DNA from: JABDFW01 sp035550215
GTDB lineage: Bacteria > Bacteroidota > Bacteroidia > Chitinophagales > Chitinophagaceae
DNA length: 64,000 nucleotides
Assembly (NCBI GenBank): GCA_035550215.1
Contig: DASZPM010000004.1
Coordinates: 1-64,000 of the forward strand
Direction of reading: 5' to 3'
The notes beneath the pieces are model-generated. The model saw only the letters and a program-made list of their open reading frames with translations, searched no databases and was not told the origin of the DNA. Positions 45,418 through 53,989 of the stretch are shown piece by piece (the stretch's first letter is position 1; every line of letters begins with the position of its first letter). The position numbers and the translations under genes are program-made.

Positions 45418-46056
45418 ATGATAGAAGTTGAATATTTTACGTTTAACCCGCTGCAGGAAAACACCCTTTTGCTAAGCAACGAAAAAGGAGATGCACTTAT
45501 TATTGACCCGGGCTGTTATTTTACTGCAGAAGAAGAAACGCTTAAAAACCATATTGATAAACGGGGTTTAACACCTGTTCAGTTGCTTAATACCCATTGT
45601 CATCTTGACCATGTTTTTGGTAATAAATGGGTTGCAAAAACATATAACCTTGAATTATACCTGCACCCTTACGAAGAAAAGATGCTTGAATGGGCGCCCC
45701 AGTCAGGCGAAATGTGGGGGCTTAGTTTTGTTAATTACAGGGGGCCGTTACATTTTTTAATCCCGGGAAATAAAATACAATTAGGTGATGATGAATTGCT
45801 GATACTGTTTACCCCGGGCCACTCACCTGGCAGTGTTAGCTTTTACTGCAAGGAGCAGAATTTTGTAATAGGGGGCGACGTGTTGTTCAGGGACAGCATC
45901 GGCCGTTCCGATTTGCCGGGCGGTAACCATGCACAACTACTTGCAAGCATACGCGAACAGTTGTTTGTTTTGCCCGATGAAACTGTTGTTTACCCCGGGC
46001 ACGGGCCTGTTACCACCATAGGGTACGAAAAAGCAAATAACCCCTTTTTGGCATGA
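45418..46056 (+). CDS. MBL-fold metallo-hydrolase (glyoxalase II-like)
   Basis: 212 aa. The metal-binding motif is NTHCHLDHVFG (T-H-x-H-x-D-H, residues about 59-69). Later metal ligands lie in FTPGHSPGSVSFYC and GGDVLFRDSIGRSDLPGG, and the final His in VYPGHGPVTTIGYEK. Length and motif spacing match small YcbL-like hydrolases acting on thioesters or related substrates in the cytoplasm. It is divergent from the large outer-membrane protein gene with a 63-bp gap. Confidence 0.92.
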   Translation: MIEVEYFTFNPLQENTLLLSNEKGDALIIDPGCYFTAEEETLKNHIDKRGLTPVQLLNTHCHLDHVFGNKWVAKTYNLELYLHPYEEKMLEWAPQSGEMWGLSFVNYRGPLHFLIPGNKIQLGDDELLILFTPGHSPGSVSFYCKEQNFVIGGDVLFRDSIGRSDLPGGNHAQLLASIREQLFVLPDETVVYPGHGPVTTIGYEKANNPFLA

Positions 46057-46133
46057 GAGGTAATACAGCCTTAATATAAATTCTCGCCAAATGGTATTTT
46101 TATTCATCAACTTTGGGGCATAATAATAAAACT

Positions 46134-46460
46134 ATGGCTACCTATAATGAGCTTACACCCGGCAATTATTACCTTATACAGGAAGGAGAAGAAACTGGTA
46201 TTGAACTTGTTCAGCCTGTTATGGAAACAGGCAAATGCCTCCTCATGCTTTACATTGACGAAGTAGAAACAACGATGTGGAAAAAGAAAGAAGCTAAGAT
46301 TTTTGAGATTGTGGAAGAACTTAGCGCCGAACAGGTGGCACAATACGAAGATTTGTTTGAAGATGATGAGGAAGACGCAGAGGCATGGGAACTGGAAGAT
46401 GCCGAGTATGACTATGAGGAAGAAGAGGAAGAAAGCGAGCCCGGTGAAGAAGAATTGTAA
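46134..46460 (+). CDS. Small acidic protein of unknown function
   Basis: 108 aa from the ATG at 46134 (MATYNELTPGNYYLIQEGEE); an in-frame TTG 21 bp upstream is less likely. The N-terminal 75 residues look like a small beta-rich fold (KCLLMLYIDEVETTMWKKKE). The last 35 are almost all Glu and Asp with Tyr/Trp (DDEEDAEAWELEDAEYDYEE). No family is recognised. A terminator follows at 46533, so it is transcribed apart from the sigma factor gene. Confidence 0.72.
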   Translation: MATYNELTPGNYYLIQEGEETGIELVQPVMETGKCLLMLYIDEVETTMWKKKEAKIFEIVEELSAEQVAQYEDLFEDDEEDAEAWELEDAEYDYEEEEEESEPGEEEL

Positions 46461-46532
46461 TAATGACAAAAAATAGTGTTAATTAGGCTTAAACTGCGGA
46501 AACAACGCCGCCGGGTATTAAACTTTTGAAAT

Positions 46533-46567
46533 AAAATCCCATCAATACGATGGGGTTTTTTATTTTT
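46533..46567 (+). terminator. Terminator before the ECF sigma gene
   Basis: AAAATCCCATC / GATGGGGTTTT (two G-T pairs) around AATAC, followed by a T-rich tail. It contains the ATG at 46550, which argues that the sigma factor starts at 46589 instead. Confidence 0.65.
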
Positions 46568-46588
46568 GATAATATTAAACCACCCTGC

Positions 46589-47134
46589 ATGCATTTGGAT
46601 GATAGTGAGTTATTACGCGATTTCAGAAAGCCTGAAACAAAGGAAAGGGCATTTACGGCTATAATTAAAAAATACCAGGAAAAACTGTACTGGCATATTA
46701 GAAGGATGGTGGTTGACCATGATGATGCCAATGACGTGCTGCAAAATATGCTCATTAAGGTTTGGAATGCGCTTGATAATTTTAGGGAAGACAGCCAGTT
46801 ATACACCTGGCTTTACCGTATTGCCACTAACGAATCGCTTACCTTTTTGGAGCAACGTAAAAAACGTTCTTCAGTTAGTTTAAGTGATGTGGAAGGCAGT
46901 CTTAGCAACAAGATTGTAGCCGACAAAAATTTTGACGCAGGCAAGCTGGAATGGAAATTACAGCTTGCAATACAGCAACTGCCTGAAAAACAGAAAGTTG
47001 TGTTTAACCTGCGTTATTTTGATGAGATGCCTTACGAAGAAATGAGCAGGGTACTTGAAACAAGCGAAGGGGCATTAAAAGCGAGTTATCACCATGCGGT
47101 AAAAAAAATAGAGGAGTTTATAAAAAATAGTTAA
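46589..47134 (+). CDS. ECF-type RNA polymerase sigma factor
   Basis: 181 aa. Region 2 includes HIRRMVVDHDDANDVLQNML and VWNALDNFREDSQLYTWLYR (promoter melting and core binding). Region 4 includes LPEKQKVVFNLRYFDEMPYE and a HTH ending SEGALKASYHHAVKKIEEF. The ATG at 46589 (MHLDDSELL) is preferred because the upstream ATG at 46550 lies in a terminator stem. The next two genes, a membrane protein with a repeated module and a Spy-like protein, follow on the same strand and probably regulate or respond to it. Confidence 0.93.
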   Translation: MHLDDSELLRDFRKPETKERAFTAIIKKYQEKLYWHIRRMVVDHDDANDVLQNMLIKVWNALDNFREDSQLYTWLYRIATNESLTFLEQRKKRSSVSLSDVEGSLSNKIVADKNFDAGKLEWKLQLAIQQLPEKQKVVFNLRYFDEMPYEEMSRVLETSEGALKASYHHAVKKIEEFIKNS

Positions 47135-47176
47135 ACCTGTTGCTTTTACTAATGTCAAAAAAAATCAGGTTAGTTC

Positions 47177-48175
47177 ATGGAAACCAGGGTAAACATATTA
47201 CAGGAGTTAGAGCAGATAAGCCACGAGGTTGCAACCATTGGTAACAGCAATGTATATACAGTGCCCGAAGGCTATTTTGATACATTAACTGATTACGCGC
47301 TTATAAAGGTGCAGATGGCTGCATTGCAGGCGATGCCGATGCCGTTTAGTGTGCCGCAGGAGTATTTTACCACCCTTGCCGGCAATGTTATGGCAAAAAT
47401 AAAGGGGGAAGGCGCCGGAACAGGGGACAAGGATAATACGGCAGGGTTGGCTATCGGCTCACCCGGCTACACTGTTCCCGAAGGTTATTTTAATAACCTT
47501 GCCGGTAGTGTTATGGCCAAAATAAAGGCGCTGGAAGTACAAAAAAACAGCACAGGTGCTGATATTGAAACTGATTTTTTAAAGGGCGTGGGCATGCCTT
47601 ATTCCGCACCACCCGCCAGTTACTTTAACAATCTTGCCGGTAATGTGATGGCTAAAATAAAAGCCGGGGAAACCGTACATGCCGGGAATGAAGTATTTGA
47701 GGAACTGGCCGCAATCGCCCCTTTGCTTAACAATATAGGCAAAGCAATGCCTTACACTGTTCCCGCGGGTTATTTTGAGCAACTTGATATTAAAGCACCT
47801 GTTGAGGAAAAGCAGGAAGCGAAAATTATTTCAATAAAAACCGGGCGCAGCCAAAAATGGTATACTTACGCTGTTGCTGCATGTATAGCAGTGTTACTGG
47901 GTATTGGCGGGTACATGTTTGTACCGTCGCGGGGCGATGGCGAAATAAACCCCAAAACGGTTGATATTAAAAAGGCGCTTGCCGGCCTAAGTTCAGATGA
48001 CATTAACAGTTATCTTGATAGTCAGCCTTCTATAAGCCCGGAAGCCGCGCCAACCTCGATAGAAGACCAGGTGCCGGATGTGCAGACTGAGATTGAAAAC
48101 ACGAGTACGCAGGAGATTCAACAATATTTAAAAGAAAATAGCGACCCTGGTGAAAATCGTGGAAAGCCCATTTAA
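47177..48175 (+). CDS. Putative membrane anti-sigma-like protein with repeated YFxxLAGxVMAKIK module
   Basis: 332 aa, not assigned to a family. The N-terminal cytoplasmic part carries up to five copies of a 20-residue module, best seen as YTVPEGYFNNLAGSVMAKIK (residues 98-117). Related copies are at about 27-46, 57-76, 142-162 and 195-205. One membrane helix follows (about 229-247, AVAACIAVLLGIGGYMF). The C-terminal 80 residues are acidic and probably periplasmic. Position directly after an ECF sigma gene and the single membrane span suit an anti-sigma factor, although no ZAS-type His/Cys motif is seen. Confidence 0.7.
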   Translation: METRVNILQELEQISHEVATIGNSNVYTVPEGYFDTLTDYALIKVQMAALQAMPMPFSVPQEYFTTLAGNVMAKIKGEGAGTGDKDNTAGLAIGSPGYTVPEGYFNNLAGSVMAKIKALEVQKNSTGADIETDFLKGVGMPYSAPPASYFNNLAGNVMAKIKAGETVHAGNEVFEELAAIAPLLNNIGKAMPYTVPAGYFEQLDIKAPVEEKQEAKIISIKTGRSQKWYTYAVAACIAVLLGIGGYMFVPSRGDGEINPKTVDIKKALAGLSSDDINSYLDSQPSISPEAAPTSIEDQVPDVQTEIENTSTQEIQQYLKENSDPGENRGKPI

Positions 48176-48187
48176 TTTTGATTAAAT

Positions 48188-48580
48188 ATGAAAAAAATTT
48201 ATCTCGCTATATTTTTTTTATTATCATGTACTTACATTTGCGTTGGTCAGCCGGGGGCCGGGAGGCAAAAAGTTGAGGCCATTAAGATTGCTTACATAAC
48301 AAAAGAATTAAATCTTAGTCCTGCCGAAGCTCAGCGGTTTTGGCCCGTTTACAACAGTTACTCAAATGAAGTAAAAGCAGTCCGTGAAAAGTATCCTAAT
48401 GATGAAATCACATTTGAGGAAGAACTTGTTAATATTAGAAAAAGATATAAGCCTGCTTTTAAGAGCATTCTTGTTCTGGAAGACAGGGTTAACAAGGTCT
48501 TTATTATCGAACGGGAGTTCCGGGAAATGTTAAGGCAGGAAATCAAAAACAGGATGCAGCAAAAAAGAGGTAATTACTAA
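48188..48580 (+). CDS. Spy/CpxP-like small periplasmic helical protein
   Basis: 130 aa. A signal peptide (LAIFFLLSCTYICVGQ) precedes an all-helical body with LNLSPAEAQRFWPVYNSYSN, the LTxxQ/LSPxEA-type start of Spy-like repeats. A long charged helix runs to the C-terminus (FREMLRQEIKNRMQQKRG). Such proteins often follow an ECF sigma / anti-sigma pair in this phylum and act as periplasmic chaperones or stress sensors. It begins 12 bp after the previous gene, so the three genes form an operon ending at a terminator. Confidence 0.75.
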   Translation: MKKIYLAIFFLLSCTYICVGQPGAGRQKVEAIKIAYITKELNLSPAEAQRFWPVYNSYSNEVKAVREKYPNDEITFEEELVNIRKRYKPAFKSILVLEDRVNKVFIIEREFREMLRQEIKNRMQQKRGNY

Positions 48581-48643
48581 AGCCTTGGCAGGCTTTGGTC
48601 AATATAAAGATATTTAACTAGGTGTTTTTCATAGGTTAGCAAC

Positions 48644-48675
48644 GGCCAGCCCTTTCCAGGGCGGGCCTATTTTTT
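48644..48675 (+). terminator. Terminator of the sigma / anti-sigma / Spy-like operon
   Basis: Nested stem GGCC-A-GCCCT / AGGGC-G-GGCC around TTCC, followed by TATTTTTT. It starts 63 bp after the last stop codon. Confidence 0.75.
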
Positions 48676-48813
48676 AATGGCATCCTCCTCTCAGTACTAA
48701 CCTCCCCAATTTCCGCCAATTGGTTGCGCTTCAAATGGTTGTTATTTTATAATCACGTAAATCTGTATCAAACTTCCGCGCTTTTGTATAAACAAGCCGG
48801 CCTTTGCCCGTTA

Positions 48814-48821
48814 TAGCTTTG
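48814..48821 (+). promoter_or_regulatory. TAnnTTTG-type -7 element upstream of the SDR gene
   Basis: TAGCTTTG matches the Bacteroidota primary-sigma -7 consensus, 24 bp before the ATG. A TTTG at 48783-48786 is 27 bp upstream, longer than the usual spacing of about 19, so the -33 is uncertain. Confidence 0.4.
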
Positions 48822-48845
48822 TGTCCTCAATCAAAATAAATTATT

Positions 48846-49664
48846 ATGGCAAAAACAATTTTTATTACGGGTGCATCAAGGGGATTTGGCAGAATATGGG
48901 CTGAAGCTTTTTTAAAACGCGGCGATAAGGTAGCTGCCGCAGTAAGAAACTTACAATCAATTAAACCCCTTGTTGAAGAGTATGGCGACGCTGTATTACC
49001 ACTTCAATTAGATGTTACAAACCGCGCTGCATGTTTTGATGCAGTAAATAAAGCAAAAGAATATTTTGGCAGTATTGATGTGTTAATAAACAATGCAGGA
49101 TACGGTCTGGTAGGTGCGCTGGAGGAAGCAACAGAACAGGAAGCGCGAAACCAGGTGGAAGCAAATGTATTTGGCCTTTTGTGGGTTACGCAGGCAGCTT
49201 TGCCTGTTATGCGGCAGCAGGGCAAAGGGCATATATTACAGGTGTCAAGCGCCCTTGGCGTGGCAACTATGCCTACATTAGGCCTGTATAATGCAACAAA
49301 ATGGGCGGTTGAAGGATTAAGTGAAACGTTGGCCACCGAAGTAAAAGCTTTTGGTATTGATGTAACAATAATTGAACCTAATGGTTTTGCCACAGACTGG
49401 TTTGGCCCATCTGCGGTACATTCAACACCCATTAAAGCGTATGATGGTCTTAAAGAATCGTTCCGTTCCGGATTAAGCGATGATGCTTTTGGCATTCCCG
49501 AAGCAACCGCCGAAGCTGTATTAAAACTTGCAGACACACCTAACCCACCATTGCGTTTGTTTTTGGGTAAGGTTGCTTTACCCTGGGTTAAACAGGTGTA
49601 TGCTGAAAGGTTAACGACATGGGAGGAGTGGAACGATGTTGCAGTAAAAGCACACGGCAAATAA
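48846..49664 (+). CDS. Short-chain dehydrogenase/reductase (SDR family)
   Basis: 272 aa cytoplasmic NAD(P)-dependent oxidoreductase. The cofactor motif is TGASRGFGR (residues 8-16), with NNAGYG at about 83-88. The catalytic Ser is in QVSSALG, and the Tyr and Lys in YNATK (about 154-158). Length and motifs match classical SDRs; the Arg after TGAS suggests NADP preference. The substrate is unknown. It is followed by an AraC-type regulator on the same strand, 66 bp later. Confidence 0.93.
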   Translation: MAKTIFITGASRGFGRIWAEAFLKRGDKVAAAVRNLQSIKPLVEEYGDAVLPLQLDVTNRAACFDAVNKAKEYFGSIDVLINNAGYGLVGALEEATEQEARNQVEANVFGLLWVTQAALPVMRQQGKGHILQVSSALGVATMPTLGLYNATKWAVEGLSETLATEVKAFGIDVTIIEPNGFATDWFGPSAVHSTPIKAYDGLKESFRSGLSDDAFGIPEATAEAVLKLADTPNPPLRLFLGKVALPWVKQVYAERLTTWEEWNDVAVKAHGK

Positions 49665-49681
49665 ATAATAACGGATAACGA

Positions 49682-49713
49682 AAATTTACGCCGTCACGGC
49701 GGGCGTAAATTTG
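49682..49713 (+). promoter_or_regulatory. Perfect 11-bp inverted repeat over a -7 element, upstream of the AraC gene
   Basis: AAATTTACGCC and GGCGTAAATTT, separated by 9 bp, are exact reverse complements. The right arm contains TAAATTTG (49706-49713), a perfect TAnnTTTG -7 element. A regulator bound here would block the promoter, which suggests autorepression of the AraC gene at 49731. Confidence 0.5.
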
Positions 49714-49730
49714 TGCATAAATTTTGTATA

Positions 49731-50624
49731 ATGGTGCATTTTAAAAATTTGGGCGACCTGCATGCTTTTAATGGCTTCCCTCCGCCGGAAAACCCGATGA
49801 TGAGCCTGGTACTTTGTAAAGAATCCTGCGATATGACGGATAAGGAATTTACCGGCGATTTTTATATGATTGGCTTTAAAAAAATGAAATCAGGCGTTAT
49901 TGTATATCGCCGTACAGAATACGACCACAGCACCGGTGGGAGTATGTATTTTATGAAGCCGCGGCAGATTATACAGTTTAAAGACATGGAATTGGAGGAA
50001 GATGGATTCGCCATTTTCTTTCATGAAGATTACCTGAACGGCCATGTGTTGCATGATGAAATAAAAAAATATCATTATTTTGATTACGAAGCAAATGAGG
50101 CGCTGCACCTTTCCCCGCGCGAAGAACAGGTTATTTGGGAATTGTACAACAAGATAAACACGGAATATTACAACAACCAGGATGAATACACTAAGGATAT
50201 TATGCTGGGCCATATTGCATCAATCCTGAAATATGCGCAACGGTTTTACAAGCGGCAGTTTATTAACAGGACGGAGATGTCGGGCAACATTGTATCCAGG
50301 TTCAATAACATACTAACCACGTACTTTGAACAGGGGATGTTAGGCGAAAAAGGATTGCCAACGGTAAAATATATGGCCTCTCAATTGTTTGTTTCCCCCC
50401 GCTATTTAAGCGATTTACTGAAGCAGGAAACCGGTAAGCCGGCAATGGAGCTAATTCACATTTTCCTCATTTCCGAAGCAAAAAATTTATTGAAAGGGGC
50501 AGATGAAACAATTGCAGAAGTGGCTTATGCATTGGGTTTTGAGAATCTTCCTTATTTTTCCCGCCTTTTTAAAAGAGAAGTTGGGGTGAGCCCGAATCAA
50601 TATAAAAAGCAATTACTGAACTAA
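49731..50624 (+). CDS. AraC-family transcriptional regulator
   Basis: 297 aa. The N-terminal 180 residues look like a cupin-type sensing domain (beta-rich, HDEIKKYHYFDYEANEALHL). The C-terminal AraC DNA-binding domain has two HTHs: MASQLFVSPRYLSDLLKQET and ETIAEVAYALGFENLPYFSR, then LFKREVGVSPNQYKK. The ATG at 49731 is preferred; the in-frame GTG at 49713 lies inside the predicted -7 element. It is convergent with the RND operon. Likely targets are the SDR gene or its own promoter. Confidence 0.9.
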   Translation: MVHFKNLGDLHAFNGFPPPENPMMSLVLCKESCDMTDKEFTGDFYMIGFKKMKSGVIVYRRTEYDHSTGGSMYFMKPRQIIQFKDMELEEDGFAIFFHEDYLNGHVLHDEIKKYHYFDYEANEALHLSPREEQVIWELYNKINTEYYNNQDEYTKDIMLGHIASILKYAQRFYKRQFINRTEMSGNIVSRFNNILTTYFEQGMLGEKGLPTVKYMASQLFVSPRYLSDLLKQETGKPAMELIHIFLISEAKNLLKGADETIAEVAYALGFENLPYFSRLFKREVGVSPNQYKKQLLN

Positions 50625-50677
50625 GTGTAAGATTGTTTGTGATAACAGGTGAATTACGATGATGATAAACTAATAAC

Positions 50678-50707
50678 AAAATCCCCGGGTATTTCCGGGG
50701 ATTTTTT
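50678..50707. terminator. Bidirectional terminator between AraC and RND genes
   Basis: AAAATCCCCGG / CCGGGGATTTT with a 6-nt loop, followed by TT on the plus strand and preceded by A-rich sequence. It can terminate both the AraC gene and the leftward efflux operon. Confidence 0.85.
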
Positions 50708-50717
50708 GTTGATTATG

Positions 50718-53700
50718 TTATACATCCTGCGGGTTATCATCCGTACTGTTTTCCATAGCGGTAAGCCGCAGCTTTTCAAGTTTTTCCTTACTATAGGATG
50801 CGCGTATTATAAGCACAAACAGCACCGGCACTATAAATATGGCAAGAGACGTGGCGGCAAGCATACCACCCATTACCGTCCACCCGATAGTATTACGGGC
50901 AATGCCACCTGCCCCTTCTGCAAACACCAGTGGCAGCACGCCTAATATAAATGCCATCGACGTCATAAGGATAGGCCGTAACCGGAGTTTTACTGCTTCA
51001 AGTGTTGCAGACACAACGGGGATGCCTTTATCTACGCGCTCTTTGGCAAACTCAACAATAAGTATCGCGTTCTTGGCTGAAAGCCCTATAAGCGTTATCA
51101 GCCCTATTTGCGCGTAAATATTATTGGAAATTGATGATTTGAGCGTGAGTGTTAAAATAGCCCCGAACATGCCTATAGGCACCGCCAGCATAACGGAAAA
51201 TGGTACTGCGAAACTTTCATATAACGCGGCAAGAAACAGGAAAACAAACAGGATGGACAGCGCGAAAATATATACCGAGCTTGACCCTGAGTTAATTTCC
51301 TGCAGGCTTAAGCCGGAAAACTCGTAACCGTAGCCTTCGGGCAAAACCTGCGCGGCTACTTCCCTAAGCGCCTGTATAGCCTGGCCACTGCTGTAACCCG
51401 GTTTGGCGCCGCCGATAACTTCAGCAGTACGGAAGATATCAAAATGCGAAATAAGGGGCGCGTTTTCAATAACCTTGTAACTTATTATTGTGCTTAAGGG
51501 TATCATTTGCCCGGCATAGTTCTTCACGTAATAATTTGCAAGGTCTTTTATGTCTTCCCTGTAAACAGTATCTGCCTGGGCCACAACGTGAAAATTCCTG
51601 CCGTAAATAGTAAAATCGTTTACGTACGAGCTGCCCAAATATGTTTGCATTGTGTTGTACACATCAGACAGGGAAAGGCCAAGACGTTTGCACTTATCCC
51701 GGTCAACAGTAACCTGGTAGCCGGGCGTATGCGCCGAAAAGAAAGTGATGGCGCGGGCAATTTCAGGCCGTTTGTTGGCTGCGGCAATAAAAGTATTTAC
51801 TACTCTTTCAAAAGCTTTTATATCATCATTTGTTTGCCGTTGTTCAAGCTCAAGCGTAAAGCCGCCGCTTTGCCCAAGGCCGGGTATAGCCGGTGGTGAA
51901 ATTACCACTACGTTGGCTTCTTTAATTACCGAAAGCCGTTTTATGAGAGAATCCTGGATGCTTTCCATGTGCAGAGACTTATCGGTTCGTTCATCCCAGG
52001 GCTTCAACTGCGTAAAAATGGTACCACTGTTTGATTTTGTGGCAAACGTTACCACGTTAAGACCGCCTAATGCAGCAAAGTGCGCAACACCGGGCGTTGC
52101 CTTAATAATTTTCATCATTGAGTCAAGCACAACAAGGCTTCGGTTGGTGGAGGATGCCTCAGGTATTTCAAACGTAACGTACAGCCTGCCTTCATCTTCC
52201 GTTGGTATAAAGCCGGTGGGCTTGTTTTTAAAAAGCAGTATTGTGCCAACCGCTATACAAATCAGCAGCACTACCACGTACGGCGCTCCTTTTATCCAGC
52301 CTTTTACCCCAAGGGTGTATTTGATAGAGAATTTCCTGAAGCCTTCATTAAACTTATAAAAGAACTTATTGAGCCCTTTTGAATTTTTATCAAGGTGAAC
52401 TGGCTTCAGCAGCAAGGTACACAGGGCAGGAGTTAACGATAACGCCACGAATGCCGAGATGATAACTGAGATGGCAATGGTAATAGCGAACTGCTGGTAA
52501 AGCCTGCCTACCAATCCCGGTATAAAGCCAACAGGTACAAATACTGCCGCAAGAATCAGGGCAATGGCTACCACAGGCCCTGATATATCTTTCATGGCTT
52601 TGGCGGTAGCTTCACGGGCATTAATTTTTTCCTCATCAATATAGTGCTGCACCGCCTCAACCACTACTATAGCATCGTCCACCACTATGCCAATCGCCAG
52701 CACAAAGCCAAACATGGTTAAGGTGTTAACGGTAAAATTCAGGGGAATAAATAAGATAAAAGTGCCTATAATTGATACAGGTATGGCGAGAATACAAATT
52801 AAGGTAGACCGCCAGTTTTGAAGAAACAGGAATACCACAACGATTACAAGGCTTAAGGCGATGAGCAGCGTTTTAACAACTTCGCTGATAGACACCTGCA
52901 CTACTGATACCGCTTCAAAAGGAACCATATAGTCAATGTCCTTGGGAAAATATTTTTTCATGGCGTCCATGGCATCATACACGCCTTTGGCAGTGGTAAT
53001 GGCATTACTGCCGGGCGCCTGGTAAATAAGCAGGTATGATGCTCTTTTGCCGTCAACAAACGAATTACTCGCATAACTGAATTTACCAAGCTGTACCCTT
53101 GCAACATCTTTTAAATAAACTATGGAACCGGTTGCAGGATTGGCACGTACAATAATACTGTCAAACTGCTGTGGTGTGCTCAGCCGGCTGTTAGTTAAAA
53201 CTGTGTACTCAAATGCCGAAGAGGAAGACTGCGGCGGTACGCCTACCGAGCCTGCGGCAATTTGCAGGTTTTGCTCGCTTATGGCATTTGTCACATCACT
53301 GGCTGAAAGGCCTAATTGCGCAAGCTTATCTGTCTGCAGCCACACGCGCATGCTGAAGTCATCTGCACGGCTAAATACATCACCTACACCGGGCACCCTT
53401 AATATTGCATCGCGAACATAAATGTTTGTATAGTTATCCACAAAAGGCACACTGTGTGTTCCATTAGGGCTGTACATAGCCACCAGCATCAAAATGCTGG
53501 GGTTACGTTTACGGGTGGTTATACCTATACGCTTTACTACATCAGGTAATGGCGGGGTAGCAATACTTACCCTGTTTTGAATATCTAAAGTGGCAACGTC
53601 AACATTTGTACCCACATTTAGCGTAACCGTTATAGTTGACTGACCGTTGCCTGTGCTGTTGCTTTGCATATACGCCATGCCGGGCGTACCATTAATTTGT

Positions 53701-53903
53701 GTTTCAATGGGGGTGGTAACCGTTTGTTCCACCGTTTGGGCGTCAGCGCCAATAAATTGTGTGGTAACGTTTACGGTTGGTGGTGTAATGTCAGGATATT
53801 GGCTTATCGGCAGGTTTAAAAGTGCCAATACACCCACTAAAACAATTACCACTGATATAACTATTGCTGTAACCGGCCTTCGTATAAAAGTATCTGCTAT
53901 CAT
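50718..53903 (-). CDS. RND multidrug efflux permease (HAE-1 / AcrB family)
   Basis: 1061-aa inner-membrane proton antiporter with 12 helices and two large periplasmic loops. It starts MIADTFIRRPVTAIVISVVI. Family motifs include FGFVLAIGIVVDDAIVVVEA, with the paired Asp of helix 4 that carries protons, and LIGLSAKNAILIVEFAKER with the Lys of helix 10. G-F-I-P-T-E-D-E-G marks the start of the second loop. Length is normal. It is the last gene of a TolC-adaptor-RND operon and is fed by the adaptor at 53990-55126. Confidence 0.97.
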   Translation of the reverse strand: MIADTFIRRPVTAIVISVVIVLVGVLALLNLPISQYPDITPPTVNVTTQFIGADAQTVEQTVTTPIETQINGTPGMAYMQSNSTGNGQSTITVTLNVGTNVDVATLDIQNRVSIATPPLPDVVKRIGITTRKRNPSILMLVAMYSPNGTHSVPFVDNYTNIYVRDAILRVPGVGDVFSRADDFSMRVWLQTDKLAQLGLSASDVTNAISEQNLQIAAGSVGVPPQSSSSAFEYTVLTNSRLSTPQQFDSIIVRANPATGSIVYLKDVARVQLGKFSYASNSFVDGKRASYLLIYQAPGSNAITTAKGVYDAMDAMKKYFPKDIDYMVPFEAVSVVQVSISEVVKTLLIALSLVIVVVFLFLQNWRSTLICILAIPVSIIGTFILFIPLNFTVNTLTMFGFVLAIGIVVDDAIVVVEAVQHYIDEEKINAREATAKAMKDISGPVVAIALILAAVFVPVGFIPGLVGRLYQQFAITIAISVIISAFVALSLTPALCTLLLKPVHLDKNSKGLNKFFYKFNEGFRKFSIKYTLGVKGWIKGAPYVVVLLICIAVGTILLFKNKPTGFIPTEDEGRLYVTFEIPEASSTNRSLVVLDSMMKIIKATPGVAHFAALGGLNVVTFATKSNSGTIFTQLKPWDERTDKSLHMESIQDSLIKRLSVIKEANVVVISPPAIPGLGQSGGFTLELEQRQTNDDIKAFERVVNTFIAAANKRPEIARAITFFSAHTPGYQVTVDRDKCKRLGLSLSDVYNTMQTYLGSSYVNDFTIYGRNFHVVAQADTVYREDIKDLANYYVKNYAGQMIPLSTIISYKVIENAPLISHFDIFRTAEVIGGAKPGYSSGQAIQALREVAAQVLPEGYGYEFSGLSLQEINSGSSSVYIFALSILFVFLFLAALYESFAVPFSVMLAVPIGMFGAILTLTLKSSISNNIYAQIGLITLIGLSAKNAILIVEFAKERVDKGIPVVSATLEAVKLRLRPILMTSMAFILGVLPLVFAEGAGGIARNTIGWTVMGGMLAATSLAIFIVPVLFVLIIRASYSKEKLEKLRLTAMENSTDDNPQDV

Positions 53904-53989
53904 GTTTTTGCCTGCTTAAATTTTATCAAAAGCTGCTGCTATTTAAAACTACGCGGTAACAGGTGCGTAAAAATTTTCTGTTGTTTATA

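Noticed and set aside
46550..46588. ATG at 46550 as the start of the ECF sigma factor
   Set aside because: It lies in the stem of a terminator hairpin, and the 13 added residues are not sigma-like.
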